From positions 1,067,501-1,131,500 of the forward strand of contig CALZFC010000276.1 of NCBI GenBank assembly GCA_945643635.1: a stretch of DNA of 64,000 nucleotides, written 5' to 3'. The DNA is from Allodiplogaster sudhausi. Its lineage: Eukaryota; Nematoda; Chromadorea; Rhabditida; Diplogasteridae. The notes under the pieces were generated by a model, which made no database searches, had not been told where the DNA came from, and saw only the letters and a program-made list of their open reading frames with translations. Shown here one piece after another: positions 47,801-60,328 of the stretch. Every line of letters begins with the position of its first letter. The stretch's first letter is position 1. Made by a program: the position numbers and the translations under genes.

Positions 47801-49764
47801 GGTAGACCTGGTCCAGGATGGCGGTGCCTCTGGTAGGAAAAATAGATTTCAGAATTCAGAACAGAGTCAAACAGTTACCGTCTATTCTACGTACCCACTC
47901 TGATTTGGGCCTTCCCGTAGATTTTGACATATAAATTCTGTTTTTTTTCTCCTCCGTGTGCCTCTTCAAGCCACCACCCTGCTCTTTCCATGCAGTCGAC
48001 AGTGGACACAAGCATGTTCCATCATCACAATACTCATCTACCTTTCCGATAACTTCATCTCCGACCGCAACGCGGCAAGCAACGCGAGCCGCGACGAGTG
48101 TGGCAGGAGCCGCTCGGCTACGACGGACAAGCTGATTCCGGTAGCACCACGAGAGAGCTGCAGAGAAGAGGACATCATTCGAAAGAGTCTACAGGTGTTA
48201 ACGGGGAACTACCATGCGTAGCGGCCGATAACCATCAAAAAGTACTCCTATCAATCGAATTTTCGTTGGACGTATCCATCCAGCCGGTTTCAAAGGGTAG
48301 CATTACCGAAATTCTTTGAGAGTAGTGAGAGAGAGGTTTCGAACGTAAAAGATGGAAATACCGTATGCTTTAGTTCGGACACCGTTCTGACGTAGTCGCT
48401 GCAGAGCACTTCGAACGAACCATAGAATGACTGGAATGAAAGGCACAATTTACAATTTGATCATACGAATAATTGGCCCAAATGTAATCATTTGCGCCCC
48501 AATACTCCCGTTTGATATATGTTGAAAATGCAAGTAAAGTATAAAAAAAACCATATCCCCTCATTAAGAATCGCATTCTCTCCCTTAATCCCATTTCCAC
48601 GTCTCTCTCTCTCTCTCTTCGTTTCCTCCTCTCATATTCGCTTTCTCTCTCTCTCTCTCACCTACAAGGGAAAATAGGTATTGTCGATTTGGCAGATCGC
48701 CCCAAAGTCCTACCCCGCCATGTTTTTGAGGACGATTTAGGCAGAAACAGCCAACCCTCTCCCTGGTTTCCGTGCCCAAAACCTTCTTCCCCACCCTAAT
48801 CGTCTGCGTCCTCGATAGTGTCTTTTATTGTCTGCTCACCTCTGCCAGCATGTCAGATCCAGGTTGCTTGGCAGCCAGTTTGTAGTAGTCGCTTGCAATG
48901 GCGAGAACTTGCTCGAGTCTGCGCCTCTTCGACTCGGAGATGGCGCAACTGGCCGACACCCTGTATAATTTTCAGGTTATTTATTTTAGACAAAAATTTA
49001 TTCTTAAAAACTTACATTCACCTAATCTAATTAGCTATAAGATTAATATACCAATTTAGGACGAACTCTGCCAACCAAATTCTTTTCAAAAATAACTATA
49101 TTCCTACTTTTTAAAGTTTAGATGCCCCTAATGTGTAGGCTAAATTCTACACTGACATGAAAGGATGACCCTCGAAACAGCCCCACCTGATCTTGTCGCC
49201 CGCTACTCGGAAGTAAGTGGACTGGAAGCCGAGCAGAGCACTGCGAATCAGCTCCTCCACCAGCGTCTCTTCGGACACATCTGAGTAGCACAGACAGCAT
49301 TACGTATAAATATGACTATTTCTGTGCCCCCCAGAGCCTTTGCAAGGGAACATAAATCAAAAGTCGAAGCCCCTCTGACTGCTCACACTTCACGTCGAAA
49401 CCTTTGAATGCAGCGTAGCTCAATGCGTGGTAGATGGCCATTCTTTCCTGATCTTTTCTGCAGGGAGCTGGGCGGTTCATGGATTCGATGGGGGAGAGGG
49501 CGAGACGACAGTCAGAGGGAATGTTATATGCAGAGAGTGAGGAATGAAAGGAGTGGTCACAAATTATGAAACAGCCATTATTATAGAACATTCAAAGGGC
49601 GTCTTATTGTTAGGCAGAAAGGGGGAAGATTAATGGGAAGGAGGAAGAGGAGCAGTGGGAGGGCCTTCACAAGCTCTCAGCTCATCCCTCATGCATATAC
49701 AAGCGCGTCGCCCCATAACCATAAGTCTCTCTCTCTCTCTTCTCTCTCTCCCTCTCTCTCTTTT

Positions 49765-49795
<31 letters not shown>

Positions 49796-51967
49796 TCTAA
49801 CCATTTCTCCCTGCATTCCTGCCACCGAGTGGTCGGAGAGTTCTTTCGCGAGCCGGCCCCGGCACGACAGTCGAGCCCGTGCTTTGGCTCACCGGTGAAG
49901 ACGATTCAGAGTGGCGCAATCTCAAGTTGTTCAAATATGTCTATTTTACTGTATCAAATACAATAAAACAAGCGGCATTCCACAAAATGCAAGAATTACA
50001 GAAAGAGGTATTAGGGGAGTGAGGGAGTTAGGGCGCGGGGCGCGGAGAGGAGTGAGAGACACAGAGAGTGAAAGGAAATGGAGGGAAAGACAGCTACCGC
50101 AAATGGATGACATGGTTCACAGATGAATTTTGCTCTTTAAAAACCATGCTCCGGAAGTATAATACTTACTGTTCTTCGTAGAGTCGGTTGGTGGCTGAGA
50201 ACGGATTTCCCAACGGGGAGTTGAACTGATGCGCGTTTGAGAAGTACGTCTGAAGAGAAGGGAATAGCCATTTACACATTTTAATATCCATTTTTTTTCA
50301 AATGCTCGCCCATTGTATTTTTTGTTGCTGCAAAATCGCTTGTTATTTTAAAAAAGATAATATTATAAGCCGACGGAGAATATTACTGTTCATATTGCGA
50401 ACAGTTTGGACATCTCATAACTTACTGGAACGGCGGATGCGTTTCCTGGAGCAGGAAGAGAGCCTCTGGGCGGGTTGGTCATCCGGTTGTTGGAAGATGG
50501 CCGGAATGCCGAAGGGTCTGCCTAAACCACCACTCATTATTATCTCTTTCACTTACAGCAGTTTCTTCTTTCACTAAACAATGTCGGTTTTTTTCATTTA
50601 TATTTCCGTTAAAAAATAGCTAAATATTTGGAGGAGAAAATAGTTGATGCTACAAACAATAGCTTTTTTAAGACAAATACACTACTTATACCGACACCAA
50701 ATTATCCTAAGAGTGAATTAGAAATATGGACAAGATGACCTGTCCATAAGAATCCGTCCTCTGCACCCCGGCAACTCGGTTACGGGAAACAGAACGGCGA
50801 TTGAAGTGCGGGCTGCGTGGGCCTTCGGGAGTCGCTGTAAAAATAAATAATCATTTAATATTATGACTTTAAATATATCATATGAATATTGTAATTATAA
50901 TCTAATTTTTTTTAAATACAAATATATGTAAACCTGAGAAAACAAACTTTTCTTGATCAATGGCACAATTATGTTGAACAGTGGGAGAAGTTAAACGGAA
51001 GAGTACCGGATCGTTCGACAAGAGGTCTCCGCGGAAGATTCTGGCCAATGTTCTGGAGGGGCTGTATCGGGATCTCCCGGATGTGTTGCTGTAAGAGAAA
51101 AGAGCTGTTACCAAATCCATTTCAGTTATACAGCGCAAATAGTATTTAATTATTGTTAATAGAACTTCAACACATAAATAGTATGAACACGACGAGTTCG
51201 TATACAGAAAAACGGTGTAATCAATGACTCCAAAACGGCATGGCTACGTCTCCAACATTGAATTAGGGAGTGTTAAAGAGGCAAGCGGAGGAGTCTGCCT
51301 GGCAAAGATTAATCTTCCGTGATCTACCGCATTTTCTCTTCTTACTTCTTGATCTACCAAAGATACCTTGCGCAGTAGAATGAGCAGATGGACCAGCTCA
51401 TCCTGTACGGTGAGATCTCGGCAGGCGGAGAGCGCGCTGACTCTTCGAGTGAACTCTTCTCCCGCTTCTCGGCCCGACCGATCGATGACTGGAAAGACAT
51501 TTCAAGATCGGCCATTTGTAAGAGAGAGAAAAACAATTATTGATAAAAAAAATTTCTATTTTTATCAATAATTGATTGTGAATAGAGGATCAGCATAATA
51601 ATCGGCAGATAATTGTAAAAAAAAAAATTTTTTTCTAATAGGTAACACGAACTTCTTTTCCGAAATCGGTCAATCTCATGGTGTGCAGATTGGCGATCTC
51701 CGCCTCCGTTGAATGCGGCCGACGCGTGTGCCTCTTCCGAAGCTGAAACATCAACTATTGAAGGAAAGAAAGAGAAGAGAGAGGAAAGAGAGAGAAAAGA
51801 GAGAGGAAAGAGAGAGAAAAGAGAGAAGAGAGAGAGGAAAGAGAGTGAGAGAGAGAGAAGAGAGAGAAAGAGGAGAGAGAGAGGAAAGAGAGAGAGAAGA
51901 GTGATAGAGAGAGAGGAAAGAGAGAGAGAGGAAAGAGAGAGAGAGAGGAAAGAGAGAGAGAGAGGAA

Positions 51968-51998
<31 letters not shown>

Positions 51999-52109
51999 GG
52001 AAGAGAGAGAGAGAGAAGAGAAAGAGAGAGGGCGGCAAAAAAACAAACCATCGAGTCCGAATGCTTGCGCAAATTGCCGCGTGGCCAATGCGCGCGCGTC
52101 CTGTGACAT
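43355..52109 (-). CDS. Gamma-tubulin complex component (GCP2/GCP3 type)
   Basis: Twenty-eight exons with consistent phases: 52109-52049, 51742-51653, 51488-51367, 51088-51007, 50834-50740, 50521-50426, 50249-50170, 49457-49387, 49280-49187, 48960-48840, 48430-48362, 48157-48042, 47829-47761, 47642-47546, 47383-47310, 47063-46928, 46700-46610, 46364-46256 (or 46277), 46079-45947, 45811-45757, 45615-45578, 45426-45309, 45079-44991, 44826-44677, 44415-44275, 44063-44013, 43842-43765, 43558-43355. About 909 residues, close to GCP2/GCP3. The family nucleates microtubules by presenting gamma-tubulin. GRIP1 landmarks: SEETLVEELIRSALLGFQST, SFYGSFEVLCSDYVRTVSEL, ESMLFVYANLIKNWLEKGLL, RFYIDKDLVPAFLLCSQEIP, KILTAGKCAKLL and HLRAIHSIFLLSHERFVITL. 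GRIP2: VLDDQSIRDYRFIFQTLFWS and VAHLSAHLWLLLDQAISVDD, then a Gly/Lys-rich tail. Weakest points are the acceptors at 46364 and 45426 and the donor at 45757. Confidence 0.85.
44420..44566. repeat. (AG)n tract before a GCP acceptor
   Basis: Three (AG)n blocks separated by GATAGGGAGAGAGGA, starting five bases from the acceptor of the exon at 44415. It reads as (CT)n in the transcript. Confidence 0.85.
49725..49796. repeat. (CT)n tract in a GCP intron
   Basis: Interrupted (CT)n on the plus strand within the intron 49458-50169, purine-rich in the sense of the gene. Confidence 0.8.
51765..52032. repeat. (AG)n-rich first intron of the GCP gene
   Basis: Purine-rich on the plus strand, with repeated GAGAGAGGAAAGA blocks. 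It makes up most of intron 1 and gives long low-complexity frames on both strands. Confidence 0.85.
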
Positions 52110-52659
52110 CTTTCCGTCACAAATATAACTAAAAGTTATATCTCAAATGAAAAATTATCCCTAGAACGGCTTGCCTCCAGTAAGTGTAAACATAAACTAC
52201 ATCCAAACTTCATACAGCCCACTCCATCCAAACTTTGCCAAACAAATATCATTCAGCGTGGAAAGTAACCACAACTTACATTTGAAGAACAACAACTCCC
52301 TTTTAAGTTTATTTAAACAGCACATTAATGATCATTGAACAATAGTCATGAGAGGGTAATATGACGAGCGGAATTTTACGCCCAGGCGACAGAGGGAGAG
52401 CAGCTTGGCCAACAGTAGGAATGATCAAACAGAGTATCCAATGTAATAATAATAACAACAAATAACATTTTTTTTCGTAAAGTTGTAACCAGGATTTGCT
52501 TATTAAAGCATAAATAAACATTACGAGTGAGAAACAGATAGGAATGACAATAATAAAAACGAATGCAATCTCTTAAGCAAAAGAAATGACGATGAAATTA
52601 CAAGAATGAATGGCTGGCCGCTGCTTCTCTCCTCTCTCCGCGTGCTATTGTCGCCTGGG
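52110..52659. other. Between PHF5A stop and GCP start (same strand)
   Basis: About 550 bp, AT-rich, without an exon. The two minus-strand genes are in tandem, and an AG immediately precedes the GCP start codon (GGAAAG|ATG), so trans-splicing is possible but unproven. Confidence 0.4.
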
Positions 52660-53742
52660 CTAGTTCTTTTTGAAGCCATACTTCTTCCTTTCGTAGAAGA
52701 GATCCGTCTTCGCGCTGCCCAGATTCACAATCTTTGGACAACCATCTCGATCCTGCACCACAAAGCAAATCAAATCATTATCTCGTCGTGATAGCACGCG
52801 TCAGAAAAGGAAACGAACTCTCCTTGAAATGGCGAAATCGATCAAAACAAACCGCATATTCTGTTTCCTGACCTCAAATATGCCCTGAGTTGAACTTCTA
52901 GCCTATTTGGAGAGCACATTTGTCACTTACCATAAACCTACCGTAAAAATAAAACGGTGAAATTTAGCAAAACGAGATTCAAATTCGGTTTCCTAGCATC
53001 AAATAACCCTCCTGGGGCAAGTTTCAGGAAGAAAGGGTTAGAAGTGCCGAAATAGTGCTCAGTGTAATGGAAAGCAGTGGATTACGTGACCTTCTCCATG
53101 ATGGTGCATTCCTTGCAGTAGTACGCGTCGCTGCAGCCAATTCCTCCGCAGATTACGCAGCTAAAATGAAAACAACGTCATTCGTCTTTTCATTACATCT
53201 TATTTTAATAAATATATATATAAGAAAATAAATTTACAGCACCTAAAAAGAGCTTTACGACCTACAATATATCTATGGGAATTAGAATGAGAATAGAAAG
53301 AATAGAACGGTATGAAGAGACTGACCGTCCTTGATACGAGCCGTAGTTGCACTCATCGCAGATGCGCACGAGAGTGCATGGACGGACGTAGGAATCGCAG
53401 ATGACACAACGGCCATCGCCTACAATTACATAATTCGAATTCGTCATTCTTTTACTCTTAAAAATCACAACAAAAGGGGGGAAATGGGCACTTTCAATAG
53501 TCAATTTAAACTTCTTTTTTTTTGTGAAAACAACAATAACAAAAACACATCAAAAGATTCTCCCACCACTTCAAGAACACTAATGACAAGAAGTAAATAG
53601 TAATCACAAGGCAGGAAGAAAGAACATGAACGATTGGAGGAGATCAAATAGAATAGACCAGCTAACATTTCTCGCACAGCCTCCCGATTGCGACACCCGG
53701 CTGTTTACGGCAGAAGATGAGATCGGGATGGTGCTTAGCCAT
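52660..53742 (-). CDS. phf-5: PHF5A, SF3b subunit (PHD-finger-like protein 5A)
   Basis: Four exons: 53742-53667, 53419-53326, 53160-53091, 52752-52660. They give exactly 110 residues, the length of the human protein, with consistent phases. PHF5A is a small zinc protein of the SF3b part of U2 snRNP and helps hold the branch-point adenosine. The sequence is near-invariant across eukaryotes and is easy to recognise: [80 protein letters not shown], ending [14 protein letters not shown]. All zinc-binding CxxC pairs are present. The start codon directly follows TTCTGCAG, typical of a trans-spliced or 5'-UTR-intron acceptor. Its upstream region is shared with NDUFA8. Confidence 0.98.
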
Positions 53743-54077
53743 CTGCAGAAGAAGAAGAAACACGGCGATTTAAAGACACAGGGAGACTAATGACTGAAAG
53801 CAGAAAAACGCACACACACAAACATTTTTTCTTTCGAAAGGATCAGCATATTTGAATCTTTTACGACTCGTAAATAAGGCTATTTTCTATGTCTCAAAAC
53901 GATTACCCTTTGAAAAATGGTCAGTGTACGGTAAGAGTATTATTGCTACCGTTACACGCAGATGTTGGATGCAGCTAACCGGGTAACCTATACGATTGTG
54001 AGAAGATTTTATTCTTTGATAGCTCATCTTTTTCATCTTTTTTTTCTAGGGTTAAACCGCTCCCGTACCAGTTCAAG
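53743..54077. promoter_or_regulatory. Compact divergent promoter region, PHF5A and NDUFA8
   Basis: Only 335 bp separate the two start codons. On the NDUFA8 side a strong acceptor (TTTTTTTTCTAG, ending 54050) lies 27 bases before ATG; on the PHF5A side an acceptor abuts ATG. Promoters must lie in the middle ~250 bp; no element is assigned. Confidence 0.5.
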
Positions 54078-56199
54078 ATGGCCGTGACGACGGCCACCAA
54101 GATGCCCTCAGACGAAGAGCTTACGGTGCCTCAGGTAAATGAACTTAAAACATAGCAATAAGTTGGTGTCTCATTCGTATTGTCTTTTTATTTATTTTAT
54201 TTTTATTTCAGGAAATCACTCTGTCGACGCCGTATATGAAGGCGGTGGCCTCTTACATGCATGTCCACTGCGAGAACGAGATTAAGGTTTCACTTTGCAT
54301 TCTCAATTATTTCGTTTGAATTTGAACATTCCCCGTAATATCACCTTGTCCACCTCTTCTGTATCTTAAAGCATATTGCTCTTTTCCCAACAGGAGTTCA
54401 TTCTTCGTCGCCGTGAGTTGGAGGACCCTCGAAAGACTCTTAAGGTATTTTTTAACCCTTTTTAAGCTTTTTCCCCTGAATTGTATTTTCCCCATCAGTC
54501 CTGTTACTTGTACAATCATACTCGTATCAAGAATTTCTTTTTGAGAAATAGTGGAAATAAGATAGTGAACTGATACTTGCCGTACAACTGAAACGAACAA
54601 TCAATGATCTCTGTACTTTGAAGGCTAACTTCACTGTCTCGTGTTTACCAAAAAGTGACTTATTTACTGGACATTTCTTCACTATTTTTCTTCTTCACTA
54701 TTTATGAATTCTTCCATAAGACATGACATTTCTTCATATTTATGAGTTGTTCCGTGAAACGTAACATTCTTTACTCTTTATGAATTTTTCATTGACTCCA
54801 CACTTATTTCCCGCTTTGTTAGGAGGGTGCCGCTGTGACTGCTTGCGGAGTGAAGTTCCTTCAGTCTCTGAAGCGAAGCTGCGCCAATGAAACTGCCGGA
54901 TTCGCGGACTGCATCGACCAGAGCAGCGCCAGACTCTTCATCTCCAAGTTAGCCAGGGCAGGGAGGATAGCAAGAAAGATATAGGATGAGAGAGGGAGCT
55001 TCACAGTGTGCATTTGTTGGATTCCTCGCTTTCCTTTGGTTGCCCTCTATTTATTTTTTTATTATTAAATTTACCATACTTAATCCGAACAACTATTAAC
55101 ATGAATCTAATACATATATTGCTGGCTTTCAAACTTAGCCATATTTTCCTTCTTCCTCTCCCTTAATTTTAGTACCTTTCTTTTATATCTCTCCCTTCCC
55201 TTCTTCTTTCTCCATTCACTTTCATCTAATCTCTCTCTTTCTCAATCTCTCTTCATTCCCATTGACTCTGCTGCTCTTCCTCCTCGTCCCCACGTAGCAA
55301 CCTCCTCGTTGCGATAGAGATCTTTTCTTGCGTGTACCGCCCCGTTGTGCAGGGCAGCCAGCTCTTCTGAAAACCACTTTTCCCTTACCGCTCTCCAGTT
55401 CGAAGAGTTTTCGTTCATTTGTTAAATTTATTCAGTGTTTAAATGATCTCCCGCTTAAAAGTTTATAGGAATGCTACAGTACCAAAAAGTGGTGGGTACC
55501 GGATTTTTCATCCAGTTTTCTAATACAGTTCGGGATCTTCCCCAGTGCTCCATGTCTATTTTTCGTGAGGATGACAAGAGTAAGGATGACAAAAGTAAAC
55601 ACTGACTTGATTGACTTGATATGTTATTTCTCTGTCTTTAGTCGACCATATGACTTCGTCTTCTCACATCAGATGCCACCCGGAACGCGAGGTTCTCGAC
55701 AAGTGCGTGGAGGAGAATCTGAAAGTGCACCGTCCGAAGATGGGCTACTTCTCCAAGCCCAAGGTGCACGACAGCGTCCACCCCGCACCGAGTACGGCAG
55801 AGAAGTTCACAACTTATTCATATAGATTGCTTTGTAAGGAAACGAAAAAATAAAATTATATATATATATATATATATATACGTATATATTACGAACTATA
55901 ATGTTTGTACCCGTAAGATTATAACGGAAAGGTTCAATCGTCTTAAATAGGTTGTGCTATCAGCAGTGGATGAACTGTGATAGTATATATAGTACAGAGA
56001 GTTCACGTTTGATATGAAGGAGAGAAGCGAATGCCTAGAATAGGAGCATTCCTAGTGCCTTTCCATGCTTGCAGCGCCAGTGCTCCGTGACTACAAGGCC
56101 GAGGCTGCGAAGGTCCTTTCCGAGCTGCCTGCGGACTACGCACTCCGAAAGGACTACCGCCAGTACAACGACTGGCGCCACAATATCAAGGAGAGCTGA
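54078..56199 (+). CDS. NDUFA8, complex I twin-CHCH subunit
   Basis: Six exons: 54078-54134, 54212-54286, 54394-54444, 54823-54947, 55673-55791, 56075-56199; 183 residues with consistent phases. NDUFA8 is an accessory subunit on the intermembrane-space side of respiratory complex I and carries disulphide-linked CHCH motifs. Landmarks: LTVPQEITLSTPYMKAVASY (family N-terminus), CENEIKEFILRRRELEDPRK, first cysteine pairs TACGVKFLQSLKRSCANETA and FADCIDQ, second pairs KCHPEREVLDKCVEENL, and C-terminal YRQYNDWRHNIKES. The Cys-x9-Cys spacings fit twin CHCH motifs. There is no cleavable presequence, as expected for MIA40-imported proteins. AATAAA at 56320-56325 is a plausible poly(A) signal. Confidence 0.93.
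55856..55888. repeat. (TA)n microsatellite in last NDUFA8 intron
   Basis: About a dozen TA units with one ACG interruption. Confidence 0.85.
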
Positions 56200-56549
56200 G
56201 AAGGACAGAGGGGATCTATCAATATCTGTAGTCTTTTAGGACATTAAGCAACGTTTCTCCCTTCGCTCAAGTTTTAGTTACTTATTCCTCTCGAATTATA
56301 TGCAAACTGTTGGTAGACGAATAAAGTATATGAGAGAATTACAAGTATTCAACATGGTGGAGTCGGCTATGGCCCGTGCATGTGCATGCATTTGTTGTGG
56401 AAAGTGTTGTGCGTTTCGACCGTTGAAGAGTGCCTAACATGCATCTTTAATAACGTGACACTTACTTTGTATGCTATGTTATGCGGCTGGTCTGAAGGAT
56501 ACAGAGCAATTGTTGTGTTCTTGTTGACAGAATTCACACAAGTGATGAG

Positions 56550-57392
56550 ATGGAGGCTGTGATCAAGCCGTGGAAGGAGTTCGACTGGGACTCCTTGCTT
56601 GTTCGTTTCATCTTATTTCGATGGCTTACTGTAGCTAAGAATCAAGTACTGTAGCGATATCTGTGTGGGATTCATGGAGGATTTTTTTCAAGAGCTGAAT
56701 ATCACGGATTGGTAGCACCATGATCTCAGTTCTACATCTCTATAGCAGTGAATAATTGCTTAATGAGAACATTTCTCATACAATCTGATCAGTTATATAG
56801 TGACGATGCATTTAGAATCGACTAGAGGGCGAAGTGAACGCGATTGAGATTCGTCAGAATGCAGCCAGCGAGGGAAAGAAGAACTTACTCGAAGAGAGCA
56901 ACAAGTACAGAGAGAACACGGACAAGGTGAGAGGAGGCGGCCGTGATTTGGAATGAAAGGTCTTGGACAATCTGAGTTGTCTTGGACAATCTGAGTTGTC
57001 TTGGACAATGTGGAGGACTTTGTGGATAGCGTGGTGAATTGTGCTGCAAGTGTTATATGATATCTTTGAAGCCATAATTGATGGCTTGTCTTTTGCATGT
57101 AAAGGGAATAATCGTTTTCCGCAGGAGAGATGAATACAAGGGGTCATAGAGAAAGCCAGGCTGATTCTGTCTGTTGTTACAATTCATAATTCCTACTTCG
57201 ACTTCCGGGCATTGTTCTTCTTAATCCTCCCGCGTTCTTCCCGCAGAGTGCTCTCTTCTGATCCATGCCTCTTTCTTGATTACTGTTTTCGTCCTCTATC
57301 CCCCCTAAGGTTTCTTCCCACACCAATCACCCCCTTCTCTCCGACTCTCCCTGTCCGTCCCTCTCTTTCCCGCTCTCTCTTCTCATTCTCTT

Positions 57393-57444
<52 letters not shown>

Positions 57445-57578
57445 GCGGCAATCTCTTTGCATTTTCAATCCACTGTCCAATCAGCCCCCGATCGGATGCA
57501 GCCGTAAGCGTGTTGGCCGTGGCCTAGTGGCAGATGGTCCCATTTCCTTAGCCTGATCACGTACTCTGCAACATCCTT

Positions 57579-57635
<57 letters not shown>

Positions 57636-58296
57636 AACCTACTGCTCTCGAATCGGGACATTCTCTTGCTTTCTCTACCCATTCACGCTCTCGTTCCTAT
57701 TCCCTCAGGATGATCTGCATACATAAGTAAATGATTGATCTGACGGATATGGCAAGCGAGAGAGTGAGAGAGGAGTGAGGAGATAGAGAGAAAGAGTGGG
57801 AGAGAGATAAAGGAGAGAGAGCACTGCATGCATATTGCCTGTGCTCATGATTTACATTCTAACAACTCATTAGAGCACAGCCCTGATCGGGCGAAGGTGG
57901 TGAAACGTGAATAAATGATAGAGTGGTACCTCCGTTCATAATTTCGTAATGTTTCTCTTTCACAGTCATTCTCCCTTTTTCTCTCTCTCCTATCCCGACA
58001 GCTTCTTCTCTCACTCTCATAGACAGGAGGGGCATCGTTTGCTCCCGAGCTATTTTGCTGCGTCGTCATTCTTCCAACAGCTTCTTTGAACAGAGTTCGT
58101 CGTTCAGGATCTCCCTCACTAATTCTGACTCGCGATTTCTCCTACCGTTCCCATTCCTATCCTTCTCTATCCAGTTTACGGCAACATTCTGCTTGTTTCT
58201 CGTCCTTGTGTGGCTGCGGTTGGTAGCAACTCTTCGAGGCCTTTCTCGTACTAGATCGATCAGGAATAGGCTGTCTGCTTGGTTCTCTCTCTCTCC

Positions 58297-58327
<31 letters not shown>

Positions 58328-58581
58328 CCTCTCTCTATCTCCCTGAGGCAAAGCTGCCAACGGCAGTAGACGTCCCGCTCCAACTGTCATCTTCTCTACC
58401 CTCGTCTTCCCCTACCCTGAATTCTCTCTGTTCACTTACTATTTGAGTGCGCGGCACTCTCTGTTCAGCGTGTTCTCTCGTTTCTTCTCTAACCCATCAG
58501 TTTTCTCTCTCTTTCTCTTCCTCTCGCTCTATCTCTTTCTCTCCCTCTCGCTCTATCTCTTTCTCTCCCTCTCGCTCTCTT

Positions 58582-58637
<56 letters not shown>

Positions 58638-58964
58638 ACTCTCTCTCTCTCTCTCACTCAAGTGCCATAGCCACGCCTCTCGTGCCAACTCAACCCTCAC
58701 AGCTTCAGCCCTGAGCCATTTTCGCCATCGCTTGTTTTAGTCAGAGGAAGAAAGAGAAAGAGCGATAGGTGGAGACCGTCTGCCTCTCTACCGTCTCCGT
58801 CATTCCCACTCTCTCTCGCTCCACTCCCAGTTCCTCCCCTCATCTCTGCCAATCGCTCACCCTCCCATGCACGTCCTCATACGAAACCCCAAACCCCTCC
58901 CCAGCATTCTATCGAATAGCAACAGCCATCAAAGGCTTGGCACGCAATATAATTGTACTCTCTC

Positions 58965-59003
<39 letters not shown>

Positions 59004-59528
59004 GCCTCATCTTTTTTCTACTCTCCCTCACTCTCACCTCAGTCTCCCTCTAGCATTGTCCTTCTACTGCATTGCATTTCTGGAGAGATACGGTATATCT
59101 TTGTGCAATCATAGATGACTAGGCTTGATTATATGGATGGGGCTATGTAATTTATCAGTTGATACTAATGAAAAGTTCCGACAAAACTGCTGCAACGCAT
59201 GTAAATCGCGCCATGACAACCTTAAAAATGGCTGAAGAATTACTGCATAATTTCTTTAGTCGGACAGGTTCACAAGTCAATTTTCTACAGATTTTAAAAA
59301 TAAAAGCACCCGTGAATCACCGATCAGAGATCTTCGTTTTTAATCCTATTAAAAAAAATAGTTTACATTACTTTTTTTGTGGTTTCAATTGGTTTCTCTA
59401 GGAATCTCGCCGAGTCGCCGTCCCTCTCATCAAGGCATTCCAGCGAGAAGTGGACGAGTTGAGACAACGAGAGAGAGCAGCCGAAGCCAGCATCGTCGAC
59501 ATCTGCCAGCGACTGCTCACTCTGCCAG
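56550..59528 (+). CDS. CASP (CUX1-locus Golgi coiled-coil protein), first three exons; continues beyond window
   Basis: Exons 56550-56600, 56816-56926, 59402-59528 give the first 96 residues and part of a codon. The start Met follows an ACAAG acceptor by seven bases. Matches to the CASP N-terminus: IKPWKEFDWDSLLNRLEGEV (WKRFDLQQLQ..LD position), EIRQNAASEGKKNLLEESNK, YRENTDKESRRVAVPLIKAF (DLRKQVAPLLKSF position), QREVDELRQRERAAEASIVD and ICQRLLTLP (YKRLIDVP position). CASP is a C-terminally anchored Golgi protein that shares 5' exons with the Cut/CUX homeobox protein in animals (ceh-44 in C. elegans). The exons ahead would code mostly coiled coil. None could be recognised in 59529-64000. Confidence 0.8.
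56969..57013. repeat. Short tandem repeat, 19 bp
   Basis: Two and a half copies of TCTTGGACAATCTGAGTTG in the second CASP intron. Confidence 0.8.
57385..58665. repeat. Cluster of (CT)n tracts in the second CASP intron
   Basis: Separate (CT)n blocks at 57390-57440, 57577-57632, 58284-58338 and 58501-58660, the last with a CCTCTCGCTCTATCTCTTTC period. A further block is at 58956-59002. No exon was found between them. Confidence 0.8.
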
Positions 59529-60282
59529 GTATTTCGATCTCTCTCTCTCTCTCTCGCTCTCTCTCTCTCTGTCTCTCTGTTCGATCAATAAATAAATGAG
59601 TAAATATTCCCTTCAGAAAAGGAGCTAGTTACTGATCGCACTTTAAAAAAGGCTTAAACTGTAAATTAAATTAAGTTAAGTAGAAAAAAAGAGTTATGGT
59701 GTTAAGTTGTAGCTAGAACACCCTGTAGGAGTTGCAACTGAATTAGCTTGATCTAAACCAGGGATGGATTGTTAGGATGATAGATTTGTTCAATTCGTTG
59801 TGGAGTTGCTGAAAGAGTGTTGTAACGAAAACAACTTGATGTATTTTCTTTTCCACATGCAAATAAGAAAAGTTATAATCCTTCAGCTTTCTTGACCGGT
59901 CAGCTTATCCAACAACTTTTTTTTCTGTAAAACAAATTTTGTTTTCCTTTTTACATGAGTTTCGATTTTTATCACTTTCTGTGGCTAATTGAAGGCAGGT
60001 TGAGAAGAGGGCTAATCAGTCCTTTGATCCGGAAAGCCTTGACTGAACACTCTGGGTTATCTCTTAATTGTTGACTGCAAGAGGTGGTTCAATCAGAGAG
60101 AAGTGACTACGGTAGTGAGGAGGCAGGAACAGAGCGATGGAGAGTGGATGGGATTAAAGGGAAAGGCTAGAGCGAGCGATCAAGCAGACTATCACATTGG
60201 CTGTCCCTGCCCCGAGGGACGTTGCTGCAGGCAACGGGAGCTCTCTCTCTCTCTCTCCCTCTCAACTCTCTCTCCCTCTCAA

Positions 60283-60328
<46 letters not shown>

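Noticed and set aside
47958..48221. Plus-strand frame with clean charged composition
   Set aside because: The minus strand at 48157-48042 gives a GCP segment (SVVAERLLPHSSRLALLAAL) whose phases match both neighbours.
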